A stretch of DNA of 28,005 nucleotides from Fidelibacterota bacterium (GCA_029931905.1 JAOZRH010000003.1:13166-41170), one strand, 5' to 3'; counted from the stretch's first letter, positions 17,237 to 26,094 are shown. Notes: generated by a model from the sequence alone, not told the origin. Translations and numbers: made by a program.

Positions 17237-17732
17237 GAATTTTACCTTTTATTAAATCCTCTATATCAATCAATTCATATATTTTCATATTATAACAATT
17301 AGATTTTACTGTAAAATTGTTTGAATAATCTTTTTGTCCTTTAGTCATATATGTTGCACTATCTAAATATTCTTTCTTCTGCATATAACCAAGTACCTAA
17401 CCACATTCAAAATTTTTCTTGATACGAGCAAATACATATAAATCACATGCCTGTTTGATATTAAATGCACTAATTGAACAATCATAATGCAATTTAGGTT
17501 CTACTGTGGTTTGCTTTGTTTTTACATCAATAGTTCTACCATCATCTAATATTATATCATAATCATGGGTATTATTTATTTCACCACCTAATACACCATG
17601 TACAATAAATTCACCAAGGAATCCTGCAAAATTACCAGCTCCGCGCATAATAGAATTCTGTAATGTTCCCATTTCAACTGCCTTCTTACGAGCTAATACC
17701 AGCATTCTATCAGTAATATCTACTTTAATCAC
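17205..17732 (-). CDS. PD-(D/E)XK nuclease-like protein with in-frame TAG
   Basis: From GTG 17732 (AAGG eight bases upstream) the frame runs 111 codons, meets TAG (17397-17399), and continues with VLGYMQKKEYLDSATYMTKG and NCYNMKIYELIDIEDL. The active-site pattern is clear: E41, D59 in YDIIL, and D69-V-K71-T-K73. The C-terminal part after TAG has the ending I expect for a phage restriction-endonuclease-fold family (GW-I/V-LG, F/YL..A, KKG, DCYN, L..IEDL). A second TAG (17223-17225) precedes TAA 17205; either could end the protein. It overlaps the start of the 427-residue gene by 14 or 32 bases. The family is probably a DNA-cleaving enzyme; exact substrate unknown. Confidence 0.72.
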
Positions 17733-17771
17733 ATAACTTACCTTTTAATGTTAGTTAATTAATTTGATTTT

Positions 17772-17809
17772 AAAATAAAAAAGCCCACCAGCAATTGCCA
17801 GTGAGCTTT
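17772..17809 (-). terminator. Rho-independent terminator after ssb
   Basis: Minus-strand 13-bp stem (arms 17797-17809 and 17780-17792, three G-T pairs, loop AATT) followed by TTTTATTTT. It lies 113 bases after the SSB stop at 17922 and ahead of the next promoterless gene. Confidence 0.85.
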
Positions 17810-17837
17810 ATAATTGTCAAATATAAGGATTTTTATA

Positions 17838-17851
17838 TGACAATGTTGTCA
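17838..17851. promoter_or_regulatory. 14-bp palindrome with TTGACA half-sites
   Basis: TGACAA-TG-TTGTCA, a perfect inverted repeat with a 2-base centre, in the 189-base gap between SSB and the nuclease gene. On the minus strand TTGACA here has only a poor -10 (near ATCCTT) downstream, so it may be an operator rather than a promoter. Confidence 0.4.
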
Positions 17852-17921
17852 AGTGTAGCTATCAATAAAAACAGCTAAAGCTAAGGGAACTTATATCCCA
17901 TCAAAGAACTCAGTTGTTATA

Positions 17922-18659
17922 TTAGAATGGTATATCATCATCAGGTGGTATATCACCACCACCACCAAATTCATTATTAATATCGTTCATCATGTTCTGA
18001 TCAACAGTACCACCACCTTGGTTTCCCTGATTAGTAGGTTTCTTATAATTGGATGTCTGGTATCCACCACCCTGATTATTCTGGTATCCACCACCCTGAT
18101 TCCCATTAGACTGCTGTTTCTTAGAACCAACCAGATTATACCAAGTATCATATCTGACAAGTGTCATCTGGGCAATGGTTGGGAACTGAGACAATAAGTT
18201 CTTAAGATATCCATAAATTCCCATAAACTCATTTGGTGTACAAGAACAGCTTACTTTAAACTGATTACCTGCATCTTGTGAACCGGACATATATGAAAAC
18301 ATGTACCAAATTCCACCACGGTCATCCTTATTCTTACGAAGTTGGAGATATTTCTGTTTCTTGGGATTCTGGAACTTGATCAAAGCATTTTCATCACCTG
18401 CTTCAATCTTCATAAGAGTACCCATCTGTGTAATACATTCTACCAAACTTGCAAATGAAGGGAACCAATATGCATTCTGGTTGTTATTCCAGTTACCGGG
18501 AGATTTTGCATCATTTCTGGATGCGAATTTAAACTGAACCATTGGTGTTGCTGTATTATAATTGACCGAAACCTGTGCTTCCATGCACATAATTGATTTG
18601 GAACGATAGATTTCAATTTTGTTCAAAATGTTCTGCATTTGGACTCTTTCTTGTGCCAT
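17922..18659 (-). CDS. ssb: Single-stranded DNA-binding protein
   Basis: A 245-residue ssDNA-binding protein. The N-terminal 165 residues look like an OB-fold with many aromatic and basic residues (QFKFASRNDAKSPGNW, RLRKN-type loop at KYLQLRKNK, WYMFSYMSG). It is followed by a Gly/Gln/Asn-rich linker with repeated NQGGGYQ. The last residues GDIPPDDDIPF are the classic acidic SSB tail ending DDDIPF, which recruits partner proteins. ATG 18659 has AAAGGAG nine bases upstream. Strong SD and its own terminator suggest high expression. It has no in-frame TAG. It coats DNA during replication and recombination. T4 gp32-like identity is not claimed. Confidence 0.9.
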   Translation of the reverse strand: MAQERVQMQNILNKIEIYRSKSIMCMEAQVSVNYNTATPMVQFKFASRNDAKSPGNWNNNQNAYWFPSFASLVECITQMGTLMKIEAGDENALIKFQNPKKQKYLQLRKNKDDRGGIWYMFSYMSGSQDAGNQFKVSCSCTPNEFMGIYGYLKNLLSQFPTIAQMTLVRYDTWYNLVGSKKQQSNGNQGGGYQNNQGGGYQTSNYKKPTNQGNQGGGTVDQNMMNDINNEFGGGGDIPPDDDIPF

Positions 18660-18672
18660 TTTACATACTCCT

Positions 18673-18948
18673 TTAATTTACCAATTCTAAATACTTCTTT
18701 AATTGATCACCACGAACTATACTGTTTAATAAAATATCTTCATCTTTAATATATATCACATCATTTTCATTACCAAAAAATGTCATTGGCATCAGTGATG
18801 GTATATATATCATCACCCGATTTCTTTTACGTTCTGGTATTGGAATAATTTTATATACATTGATTAATGCATGTTTGCCATTGGAGTGACCCATATGTTG
18901 ACCAATATAAGTCACCCCAAAGCAAGTAGATATTTCATTGATTTGCAT
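18673..18948 (-). CDS. Hypothetical phage protein (91 aa)
   Basis: A 91-residue protein starting at ATG 18948 in a TAATG overlap with the previous stop, ending at TAA 13 bases before SSB. It is beta-rich (NVYKIIPIPERKRNRVMIYI) with a Cys at residue 9 and a hydrophobic middle (PSLMPMTFFGNENDVIYI). The close coupling suggests a partner or regulator of the small barrel-like proteins upstream. No known motif is seen. Confidence 0.65.
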   Translation of the reverse strand: MQINEISTCFGVTYIGQHMGHSNGKHALINVYKIIPIPERKRNRVMIYIPSLMPMTFFGNENDVIYIKDEDILLNSIVRGDQLKKYLELVN

Positions 18949-19325
18949 TATGTGGCTTTGAGATCAACATTAGCAGGAACTACTTCAATATTAGAACCCT
19001 GTTGGATCTTCATGTCTTCATAACCTTTATATTGTTGTTTATAACCAGTAATAAATTGCGAACCAGTTACTTCTGCATGATACACGATGGATGCTTTTGA
19101 AAATGTAAACTTATTTCCAACACTATAATAGTTAAGCAAATCCAATTTAGGGACCATCATGAAACCCTGTCCACCCTCAGATGGTACCGGTGTAAGATTA
19201 ATTTTCATAACGTCTTTCATTACAAGGTTATCACCCTGTATTTCATCAAAGATTCCAATATAAGTGCTATCACCTGTTGAAATCTCAATACATGTTCCAT
19301 TTTTATAATTCATTGTATTATTCAT
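18948..19325 (-). CDS. Small barrel-like protein, first of a coupled pair
   Basis: A 125-residue protein. The N-terminal part CIEISTGDSTYIGIFDEI followed by NLVMKDVMKINL has the strand-turn pattern of a small five-stranded barrel (Sm/SH3-like). The rest, with MVPKLDLLNYYSVGNKFTFS and KGYEDMKIQQ, is unrecognised. Two starts are possible: ATG 19325 has AAAAGG immediately adjacent, while ATG 19313 has it 12 bases upstream. TAA overlaps the next start (TAATG). The similarity to the upstream gene's N-terminus (also GTVVKLINISNSSEIYGYLE) suggests a duplicated fold. An Hfq-like RNA-binding role is speculative. Confidence 0.6.
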   Translation of the reverse strand: MNNTMNYKNGTCIEISTGDSTYIGIFDEIQGDNLVMKDVMKINLTPVPSEGGQGFMMVPKLDLLNYYSVGNKFTFSKASIVYHAEVTGSQFITGYKQQYKGYEDMKIQQGSNIEVVPANVDLKAT

Positions 19326-19815
19326 CCTTTTCTATTTTTGTTTGTTCTTCGTCCATTGTATCTTTAACAATTTCATTAATGTCAACTAAAACATCATTAT
19401 ATGTACTAAAGATATATTCAATATAATTTTCAAAAGTTTCCTTAATTTGCACTATATTTTCATCCTTGTCAAGCTTTTTTTCTGAATTATATGAACTATC
19501 ATATAAAGGAATGAATAAAAATGAACTAAGTTCGACAAATGTAATATGTTTTTTATTTGGTGCATTGGCATAAACTGTTGATGCTGGCACAGTTATAACA
19601 TTACCATCTTCGTCATTATAATTATATTTTATAATAGCTTGCATCGTGCCAGCACCATCTGCTATCATACGATTAACTGATAAAATTGCTTTATTTAACA
19701 TAATTCTACCAGATTTCTCATCCTAATCTTCAAGATAACCATAAATTTCAGAACTATTACTGATATTTATAAGTTTAACCACAGTACCTTTATACTTGTC
19801 TAAATTAAATTCCAT
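19318..19815 (-). CDS. Small barrel-like protein with in-frame TAG
   Basis: Starting at ATG 19815 (AAGAGG nine bases upstream), the frame reads 30 codons (KYKGTVVKLINISNSSEIYG) to TAG at 19723-19725 and continues to TAA 19318, for 165 residues. Only the part after TAG would be called by a standard gene finder, from an ATG without an SD. The joined protein keeps the strand pattern of the next gene's N-terminus, which supports reading TAG as an amino acid. The C-terminal part is acidic. Role unknown; it lies between the portal and the second barrel-like gene. Confidence 0.65.
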
Positions 19816-19861
19816 AAAATTTACCTCTTAAGTTTTCTTTATAGTATATCATAAATTTGAA

Positions 19862-21748
19862 TTACCAATCAATGTTCATATTCAAATTCCAAGAATAAAC
19901 TTTAAAGAATTTGCCATTTTTAACTCTACTAAAAATATTATATGGTTTACGTTGACGTTTTTTAGCAAGTTTCTGTAACCCAGTAGCACCAGATTCAAAT
20001 AATGATAGTATATCTTCTTCTGTTTCTTCTTCTTCATCCTTAAGTACTTCCTCTTCAGTTACTTCTTCTTCATCAAATGGTTCAACAATATCAGAAATAA
20101 TATCATTTGGAAAAAGTTTATTAAGAATAAATTCATCTTTAACATTGATGCCCAACATTTGTTCAAGTTGTGTAAACATGGTTACATATTTAGAACTCTT
20201 ATCAAGATCAGTCTCTTTTCGTTCTGACATTGGGATAAATTCGGGAATATTAACATTCAAAAATTTAATAGTTAAATCTTTATAATTTACAGATAACCAT
20301 TTCTCAACCCAAAATGTCAAGATATTATTAAGAATTACTTGCCAATGTCGAATTTTCATTGAATATACATTGTCATGTAATGATAACATATTTGAATTCT
20401 GATAAGTTTTAGCACTGCCAGATTTACGGTAATGTAGAGGGATACCCATGGTGTGATATACTTTGTCCCACCAATAGTCTATATCGTCCAATAAGGGCTT
20501 ATATTCGGACTTTAACGTATCAATCTTTAAGTTATCATCCTCGGTTGGAACAATAAGATTTGAATCAACCAAATTTTTAACAATATCAAATGACATAGCC
20601 TCAGTATCTTCATCAAAGTTCATTGCAGATTTGCTCTTAATAAGATTTCGGTATAACATTAATGTTGATGCAACATCTTCTTCTTCTACTTTTGCAAGAT
20701 CTAATTTCCAAACATGTGTTGTTTTAGATTTTGACAAACGTTCAATTAAAAGAGAAAGCTCAAGGAGTTCAATTATTTTAAGATAATTGATTACCTTATC
20801 TACAATTGATTTACCAAAGATTCCTTTTTCTGCAATAAAAAACATATTAGATTTCTTTAATATTACACCATCTTCAAGTCTATATACTTTAATGGAACTA
20901 CTTTTCAATGTTTTAATATGATCATCATCATCAATTGATTTAAATATTGCATCTGATGATTCTGAGAATATTTGCTGTTGCAATTCTTGTTTAGAATATT
21001 CAGTTTCTTTTTCAACAAATTTAACTTCATCAAGACCATAGAATGAAACATTTTCAAATTTTCGTATATCATCAAAGTAAAATATACCACATCCAAATTT
21101 TAATATTGAAAACATTAAATTATATAAAGACAACTTAATATTATTCTTCTTGAATAAATTTCCGATATCAATGCTAATATCCTTATAATAAGAATCAACT
21201 TTTTCTACATTCTCATTAAATATAATTTGATCAATTTCTATATTATGTGTTTCGTACTCCATATTAGTTCCGGTGGAGTCTAAGCCAGTGGAGTCTGATA
21301 GTGGCTGACGGACAGTCTTAGTTTCTTTCTCTACTGCCTTATGTTCACCATTCAATGTAACTTGAATTTTTTTTGTATTTGAAGATGATGAATATATAAT
21401 TGAAGATGCCAACATATCAATTAAATATTCTATCTCAGGAAATCGAGTAAGATATAGTTCAACACGCTTAATTAAGGATAGTGAACTTGGTTGATTTGAA
21501 TTTAATGTTACTATTCCTAAATTTTGAAATAGTTGTGATGATACATCACTAATATGGGAACCAGACTCATTAAGTACATTCATCATCTGAATGCCCTTAG
21601 TACTCGTTTTAACTAAGGATTTCTCAATCAATGCATCAAGATCACCCTTACCTTTTGATTTTAATTTAGCAGGTGAAACGTCTGTCGTCTATTTTTTTTT
21701 CGTTTCTGCCAGATTTAATGGAGTTTTTCCACGTTTTTGTTCTATCAT
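19862..21748 (-). CDS. Portal-like protein with in-frame TAG
   Basis: A 628-residue protein from ATG 21748 to TAA 19862, with TAG at codon 20 (21689-21691). Without recoding only a TTG at 21631 would be available. The core has YLTRFPEIEYLIDMLASSII early, two helix-rich blocks, a long segment with RLEDGVILKKSNMFFIAEKG, then WWDKVYHTMGIPLHYRKSGS and a helix MLSLHDNVYSMKIRHWQVIL. The C-terminus is acidic (EEEVTEEEVLKDEEEETEED). This order and the W-x-x-x-G-I-P pattern agree with portal proteins, the ring through which DNA enters the head. Acidic tail and KK-rich end may be processed or disordered. T4 gp20 is of similar size (about 520), so this one is longer. Confidence 0.72.
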
Positions 21749-21787
21749 AATAATTTACCATTATAAAATGTTTGTTTTTTTATACAA

Positions 21788-22240
21788 TTAATTCTGATTT
21801 TTATCAAAATTGGCTAAATATGTATCATACATTGCTACATAATTAGATTCCATATTGTCAATATGATCAAAAATTTCATGATTTGTGAAATAAAAATCAA
21901 ATAGTATGGCAATCCAAAATTGTAAATTCATTGAAAATGTTGGATATTCTTCCATATTTCCAAATATTAATGCTAATACTTGACTTTTGTTCATCTTCAA
22001 ATCTGATCTCACCCGCAATTTATTTTCCTTCTTACCAATGAAATCAATTATGGTTGCTAAAAACAACAACACTTCCATTTTGTCAAATTCATAAGTTTTC
22101 ATATCGACATAATGAAACGTGCTAATATACTTATAGAATATATCATATTCTACAAAACATAACATGTTGGCAAAATTATCAATCATGTCATCAATTTCTG
22201 TATCTGTAAAATGTATGTACTTTGGAGTTCGTCTTGTCAT
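21788..22240 (-). CDS. Hypothetical alpha-helical protein (150 aa)
   Basis: A 150-residue protein from ATG 22240 (AGAAGG upstream) to TAA, 40 bases before the portal. It is predicted mostly helical, with many Phe, Tyr, Met and Ile residues and a segment RSDLKMNKSQVLALIFGNME. No motif is seen. Its place immediately before the portal suggests a packaging or head-assembly function, but nothing in the sequence proves it. Confidence 0.65.
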   Translation of the reverse strand: MTRRTPKYIHFTDTEIDDMIDNFANMLCFVEYDIFYKYISTFHYVDMKTYEFDKMEVLLFLATIIDFIGKKENKLRVRSDLKMNKSQVLALIFGNMEEYPTFSMNLQFWIAILFDFYFTNHEIFDHIDNMESNYVAMYDTYLANFDKNQN

Positions 22241-22255
22241 AACAACCTTCTTATT

Positions 22256-23179
22256 TTATAAGAGATTAATATTATTACGTCTAAAAAATGCTTCAAGTAA
22301 AAAATTCATAGACGTTCTTTGTTGCTTAGTAAATGTTTTTTCATTAAATAGATCGATCAAATATGTATTCTCAATAATATCATTTACTGTAATTTCTTCT
22401 TTAAAATCTCTAATATATTTAATAATCAAATTGATATCATATTTATTATGACGTTTTTCCTTATATATATAATTGAGGAAATCAACTGTCTGACCTACTG
22501 TCAATATCTGCTTAACATTATCAATCTTATCACCATTTAATAGTAGATAATAATAATAGTCACTCAATTGATTCATTGCCATATTTTCAAGTCCAAATAC
22601 TTTCTTGAACTCAGGCAAATGCTTTAGATCATCCTTAAATAAATACCAAAAGTACTTTCCCGCCTTTTGTCGTTTTAACAGTACATCACTTTTAATAGAA
22701 GTAAGAACCATATCCTTATCATTAGCAACAGTAAGAATATGGTTTTTTGAAATGTGTGTTCGTTGTGAAATCCATTTCAAAATATACCCTATCTTAAAAT
22801 CTGACTCACCGGTTTCATAAAATGTCAAGTGATTATTGAACTTCTTATCAATCTGATGGATTCTATCAATTGATTGCTTAAATTTATTTCGTTTATTAAA
22901 TTGATTTAAATTTGCTGCACCATTATGATTTTCTTTAGATGTAACACGATTGGCTTTATAATGGGGGAACCGTCTAACCATCCTTCTATTTAAACCATTA
23001 TCGATTACATTAATAAACATAATGTTTTCGTTCTTTCTAATCCCTTTAATTCTATTAATAAATTCATATAACTTCTTTGTTGGATCTTTTGTGAATAAAA
23101 ATAACGAATTTACATCAAGTACAATAACATCATGTCGAGTGTCTGTAAGTAAGGTTGCATTTATTCTAGAAGTTATCAA
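22256..23179 (-). CDS. FEN-family 5'-3' exonuclease
   Basis: A 307-residue protein of the flap endonuclease / T4 RNase H type. Motifs in order are LDVNSLFLF (D22), HYKANR at 73-78, a first acidic cluster ETGESD at 122-127, ANDKDMV with D154 and D156, and NGDKIDNV with D217 and D220. The acidic cluster E-T-G-E-S-D keeps E122, E125 and D127, while the usual A-D-D motif has Ser in place of one Asp. The start is TTG 23179, preceded by AGGA at eight bases and overlapping the previous stop (TAATTG); no ATG lies between that stop and the first motif. It removes RNA primers or 5' flaps in lagging-strand synthesis. Confidence 0.83.
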   Translation of the reverse strand: MITSRINATLLTDTRHDVIVLDVNSLFLFTKDPTKKLYEFINRIKGIRKNENIMFINVIDNGLNRRMVRRFPHYKANRVTSKENHNGAANLNQFNKRNKFKQSIDRIHQIDKKFNNHLTFYETGESDFKIGYILKWISQRTHISKNHILTVANDKDMVLTSIKSDVLLKRQKAGKYFWYLFKDDLKHLPEFKKVFGLENMAMNQLSDYYYYLLLNGDKIDNVKQILTVGQTVDFLNYIYKEKRHNKYDINLIIKYIRDFKEEITVNDIIENTYLIDLFNEKTFTKQQRTSMNFLLEAFFRRNNINLL

Positions 23180-23416
23180 TTATTTTTTCCTGTTTAATTT
23201 TCTACTTTTCTTTGCAATTTTATTACGTTTGCGATTCTTTTGTTTTACTTTATTAACAGGTGATTTGGTAAATCTTTCGTTGGAATCAGTTTTTATATTA
23301 TCATCTTCCAATTCAGTATTCTTTTCAATTAAATCCCCAAAATCTTCATTGTCACCTGTTGTAACCGTTGGACTTGGTTCTATCAATGCATCAATGTCAT
23401 GTGTATCAGAATTCAT
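23180..23416 (-). CDS. Acidic/basic bipartite small protein
   Basis: A 78-residue protein from ATG 23416 (AAAGGG upstream) to TAA. Its first half is acidic (GDNEDFGDLIEKNTELEDDN) and its second half is very basic (KVKQKNRKRNKIAKKSRKL). Such bipolar charge suggests a disordered linker between nucleic acid and a partner. It lies between the bS21-like and FEN genes in one operon. No domain is recognised. Confidence 0.6.
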   Translation of the reverse strand: MNSDTHDIDALIEPSPTVTTGDNEDFGDLIEKNTELEDDNIKTDSNERFTKSPVNKVKQKNRKRNKIAKKSRKLNRKK

Positions 23417-23421
23417 TATTA

Positions 23422-23643
23422 TTACCCTTTATAGTTTATTGCAGATGAAACACGTTTTTCTTTTTTCCTTGACCTACGTGATGCAGCAAACGCTTTAAAT
23501 TTCTTACGTTCACCATGTGTCATTAAGACATTCATCTTATGATCTTTTAAGACCCCTTCCTTATCAACTGTTTTTCTAAAACGTGTTAAGAATGCTTCAA
23601 ATGGTTCATCTTTATACCGCACTACTTCAATATTGGTTGACAT
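23422..23643 (-). CDS. rpsU: Ribosomal protein bS21-like
   Basis: A 73-residue basic protein that matches the small ribosomal subunit protein bS21. The N-terminal EVVRYKDEPFEAFLTRFRKT follows the family pattern (V..nEpfd.alrRFkr), then KEGVLKD, and a basic C-terminus with ERKKFKAFAASRRSRKKEKR. Bacterial bS21 is about 70 residues, so the protein is full length. bS21 sits near the 30S platform by the anti-Shine-Dalgarno, and large phages are known to carry homologues thought to redirect translation. ATG 23643 has GTAGG upstream. It has no in-frame TAG. In a phage that reassigns TAG it could bias ribosomes to phage messages; that is an inference. Confidence 0.83.
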   Translation of the reverse strand: MSTNIEVVRYKDEPFEAFLTRFRKTVDKEGVLKDHKMNVLMTHGERKKFKAFAASRRSRKKEKRVSSAINYKG

Positions 23644-23654
23644 ATATTACCTAC

Positions 23655-24650
23655 TTACCCTCGTTTAATTCTATATTCACATAGTGAAATAAATTTACAA
23701 TAATTACAGTGAAATGATTGTTCTTTTTTCATACAATCACCTTTATCTACAAACCCAAACTCAGACTGATATTGATCTGCAAATGCATGTAGATCTATGT
23801 CAGATTTTTTCATTTTATGAATAGGAAGGATAACGTTATCAATACGCTGCCACATATTATCCACAAAATTCTGATAGTCAGGAGAATTTTTACCCAATGT
23901 AATAGATTTAGTATCTGAATCACGAAGTTTAAAAATAATACCTTTTATTGTACCAACATCTTCTGACAATTTAGAATTAAGTAACCTAACTACATCAATA
24001 TTATCAGGATTATTTTCAATAGACATATCAAAATTATAATTCAATATATTATAAAAATAAAAATGCAACTGATCTAATGCAAAATCATCAATTGATTTTC
24101 CAGACTTAAAATCTGCAAAATATAAATAATGTGACATTTGTTGTTTCATTTTCCAAAAAATTAAATCTATAGAACCATACATACATATCATATCATCATT
24201 ATGTGGTTGTAGATTATTAAATGTAAACTCAGACACAACTGATGCATCTTCAAATTTATAAAATGTGTCAGTTAAATACATTTTAAAAAATTTATATGCT
24301 TGATAGTATACTGCTTCATTTGCTTCAATAAATGCAACCAATTCAGATACGTTATCTGATACATCGATTGTTTTTACTGCATAGTTGTGTGTTTTGAAAT
24401 CTTTTGCAAGATATTCTAAAGACGTTAATTCATATAATTGTGAAAGATCTTCACGCATTTTTCTAATGCGATCCATTTCCCACCCTTTATGATGGTACAG
24501 ATATATGAATAAATGTGATAATGTGCCCAATGCTAACGGATAGCTAAGTGGTTCTTTAGGGACCGTTGGTTTAGTTACATAATTTTGAATGTACTTGAGA
24601 ATACATTTTTGGCTTGTGCTATATTTTGAATAAGATAATGATAAATCCAT
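23655..24650 (-). CDS. RecB/Cas4-like PD-(D/E)XK nuclease with Fe-S cysteines
   Basis: A 331-residue protein of the PD-(D/E)XK_1 superfamily (Cas4, AddB, RecB nuclease domain). The N-terminus SLSYSKYSTSQKC supplies C16, GTLSHLF at 42-48 a conserved His, IDLIFWK at 161-167 the metal-binding Asp (D162), YFADFKSGKS the D180-x-K182 motif, and ALDQLHFYFY the Q-x-x-x-Y helix. C315, C318 and C324 in HCNYCKFISLC form with C16 the four-Cys iron-sulphur site typical of AddB/Cas4. Length is usual for stand-alone phage members. The ATG at 24650 has AAGGA 11 bases upstream. Role likely DNA end resection for recombination, or host-DNA degradation. Confidence 0.85.
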   Translation of the reverse strand: MDLSLSYSKYSTSQKCILKYIQNYVTKPTVPKEPLSYPLALGTLSHLFIYLYHHKGWEMDRIRKMREDLSQLYELTSLEYLAKDFKTHNYAVKTIDVSDNVSELVAFIEANEAVYYQAYKFFKMYLTDTFYKFEDASVVSEFTFNNLQPHNDDMICMYGSIDLIFWKMKQQMSHYLYFADFKSGKSIDDFALDQLHFYFYNILNYNFDMSIENNPDNIDVVRLLNSKLSEDVGTIKGIIFKLRDSDTKSITLGKNSPDYQNFVDNMWQRIDNVILPIHKMKKSDIDLHAFADQYQSEFGFVDKGDCMKKEQSFHCNYCKFISLCEYRIKRG

Positions 24651-24715
24651 ACCTATAATATTTCCTTCTATATTTATTTTAATCTAATATATTTAATAAT
24701 ATATCATATATTACA

Positions 24716-25258
24716 TTAAAAATTCAATTTAAATGAATGCCCTTCAAACCCTTTGTCCAAAAGACCAAACATAGAAGCAATTTCGCCATATATTGTTGGA
24801 GAAAATGACTTACCCAAATCCTTTATGAAACCATCATCACCATCTCTCAATGCATCTTCTAATTCTTTTCCCAACTTAGCAAATGATATGTCGTATTTTT
24901 TAAGTTTAAAATATCGATTTGTGCGATTAAGGAACATTATCATTTCTGATTCAATTGAATTTGGACATTCAAGCCATTCTGGTATATACAAAGGTTTCAT
25001 AAAATTTTTACCTTCATAATTATCACCTGCCATCTTGTTACTATATGCCCTAAATGTTGCAATATCAAATGCTACTTGTTGATCATATTTATCATCACTA
25101 TGGCATAAAGACCACCCTATATATACATCAGGATCATCACCAAAATTTACAGCAATCATTAGTCCAATTTTATTATTATTTTCATCTTTAATATAATTAA
25201 AAATGCACGTACTTATTTTAAAATCTATATTAACTGGAATGGTGTTACCTTTATTCAT
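24716..25258 (-). CDS. Hypothetical phage protein (180 aa)
   Basis: A 180-residue protein beginning at ATG 25258 in an ATGA overlap with the previous gene and ending at TAA 24716. It has an N-terminal beta part (FKISTCIFNYIKDENNNKIG), a middle with VYIGWSLCHSDDKYDQQVAF, and a helical C-terminal half. No motif is recognised. The ATGA coupling ties it to the 259-residue protein, probably as a complex. The 65-base gap to the RecB-like gene has no clear signal. Confidence 0.65.
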   Translation of the reverse strand: MNKGNTIPVNIDFKISTCIFNYIKDENNNKIGLMIAVNFGDDPDVYIGWSLCHSDDKYDQQVAFDIATFRAYSNKMAGDNYEGKNFMKPLYIPEWLECPNSIESEMIMFLNRTNRYFKLKKYDISFAKLGKELEDALRDGDDGFIKDLGKSFSPTIYGEIASMFGLLDKGFEGHSFKLNF

Positions 25259-26034
25259 TCATTTTCCTCAGTTTCTGCATCAACATCATCAACCGTCTTT
25301 GTTTCAGGATCATCCTGCACGTTTGCATCGGGATCAGTTTTAGCATCTGTTTGTTTATTAACTAAATAATCTTGAATTACATCAAGATTAGATTCTTCTA
25401 CCGGAACTTTAACATTTATAGTTTCTGCTTCGGCTTGGCATACTATTCCAATACTGGAATTAGATCGTTCTTTCTGAATAATATACATGAATAGTTCAGG
25501 TGTATCCAAGATTGAATACATTCTATCATTCATATGGAAAATTACTGGCTCAAATATCATTTCTGATATAATCTTATCCGCTACATCTGCAGTTAATTTT
25601 ACATTACCCAGATTAGCTGATAATACTTCATACTCAATTTTATTATCATCATTAATAAAGACATCGCCAATAAATTCCACAATATAAGGAATCTCTTTAT
25701 CTGTTCCTCTAACCGAATCAAGATCATATCTACCTGCATAAACTTTTGCAGTCTTAACTTTAGGTAAAGAAATTTCAGCAATTGATGTCTCAAATTTTCC
25801 TGCAACTTTCTTATTTACAGTATGTAATTGTTCATACATATCAATGATATGAGCTTTCGTATCTTCTGGCATCTTTGCACGTATGAATGCATCTACGCTC
25901 TCAATCTTCAACAATGCCTGTCCCTTTGTAAAAGTTTTATCTTTTCTATCAAACGTTTTAACTTTTTCAGCACGTTTAGTTGGAATAATTTTAGCATCAC
26001 GCTTTTTAACATCTTTTGTTTTAATTGCTTTCAT
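25255..26034 (-). CDS. Hypothetical phage protein with acidic C-terminus (259 aa)
   Basis: A 259-residue protein from ATG 26034 (AAGG 11 bases upstream, promoter at 26060-26089) to TGA 25255. The first 40 residues are Lys-rich (KTKDVKKRDAKIIPTKRAEK). The middle is a mixed domain with AGRYDLDSVRG and HMNDRMYSILDTPELFMYII. The last 40 residues are strongly acidic (DDPETKTVDDVDAETEENE). Such tails often bind basic partners or act as DNA mimics. No family is recognised. It opens the transcript leading to the nucleases and bS21-like gene. Confidence 0.65.
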   Translation of the reverse strand: MKAIKTKDVKKRDAKIIPTKRAEKVKTFDRKDKTFTKGQALLKIESVDAFIRAKMPEDTKAHIIDMYEQLHTVNKKVAGKFETSIAEISLPKVKTAKVYAGRYDLDSVRGTDKEIPYIVEFIGDVFINDDNKIEYEVLSANLGNVKLTADVADKIISEMIFEPVIFHMNDRMYSILDTPELFMYIIQKERSNSSIGIVCQAEAETINVKVPVEESNLDVIQDYLVNKQTDAKTDPDANVQDDPETKTVDDVDAETEENE

Positions 26035-26059
26035 ATTTTATATTACCTTATTTATGATA

Positions 26060-26089
26060 AATTTACCACATATTCTTAGTCTTTGTCAA
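26060..26089 (-). promoter_or_regulatory. Sigma70-type promoter of the replication/recombination unit
   Basis: TTGACA (26084-26089, minus strand), 18-base spacer, TAAATT (26060-26065), about 26 bases before ATG 26034. Confidence 0.55.
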
Positions 26090-26094
26090 TCATA

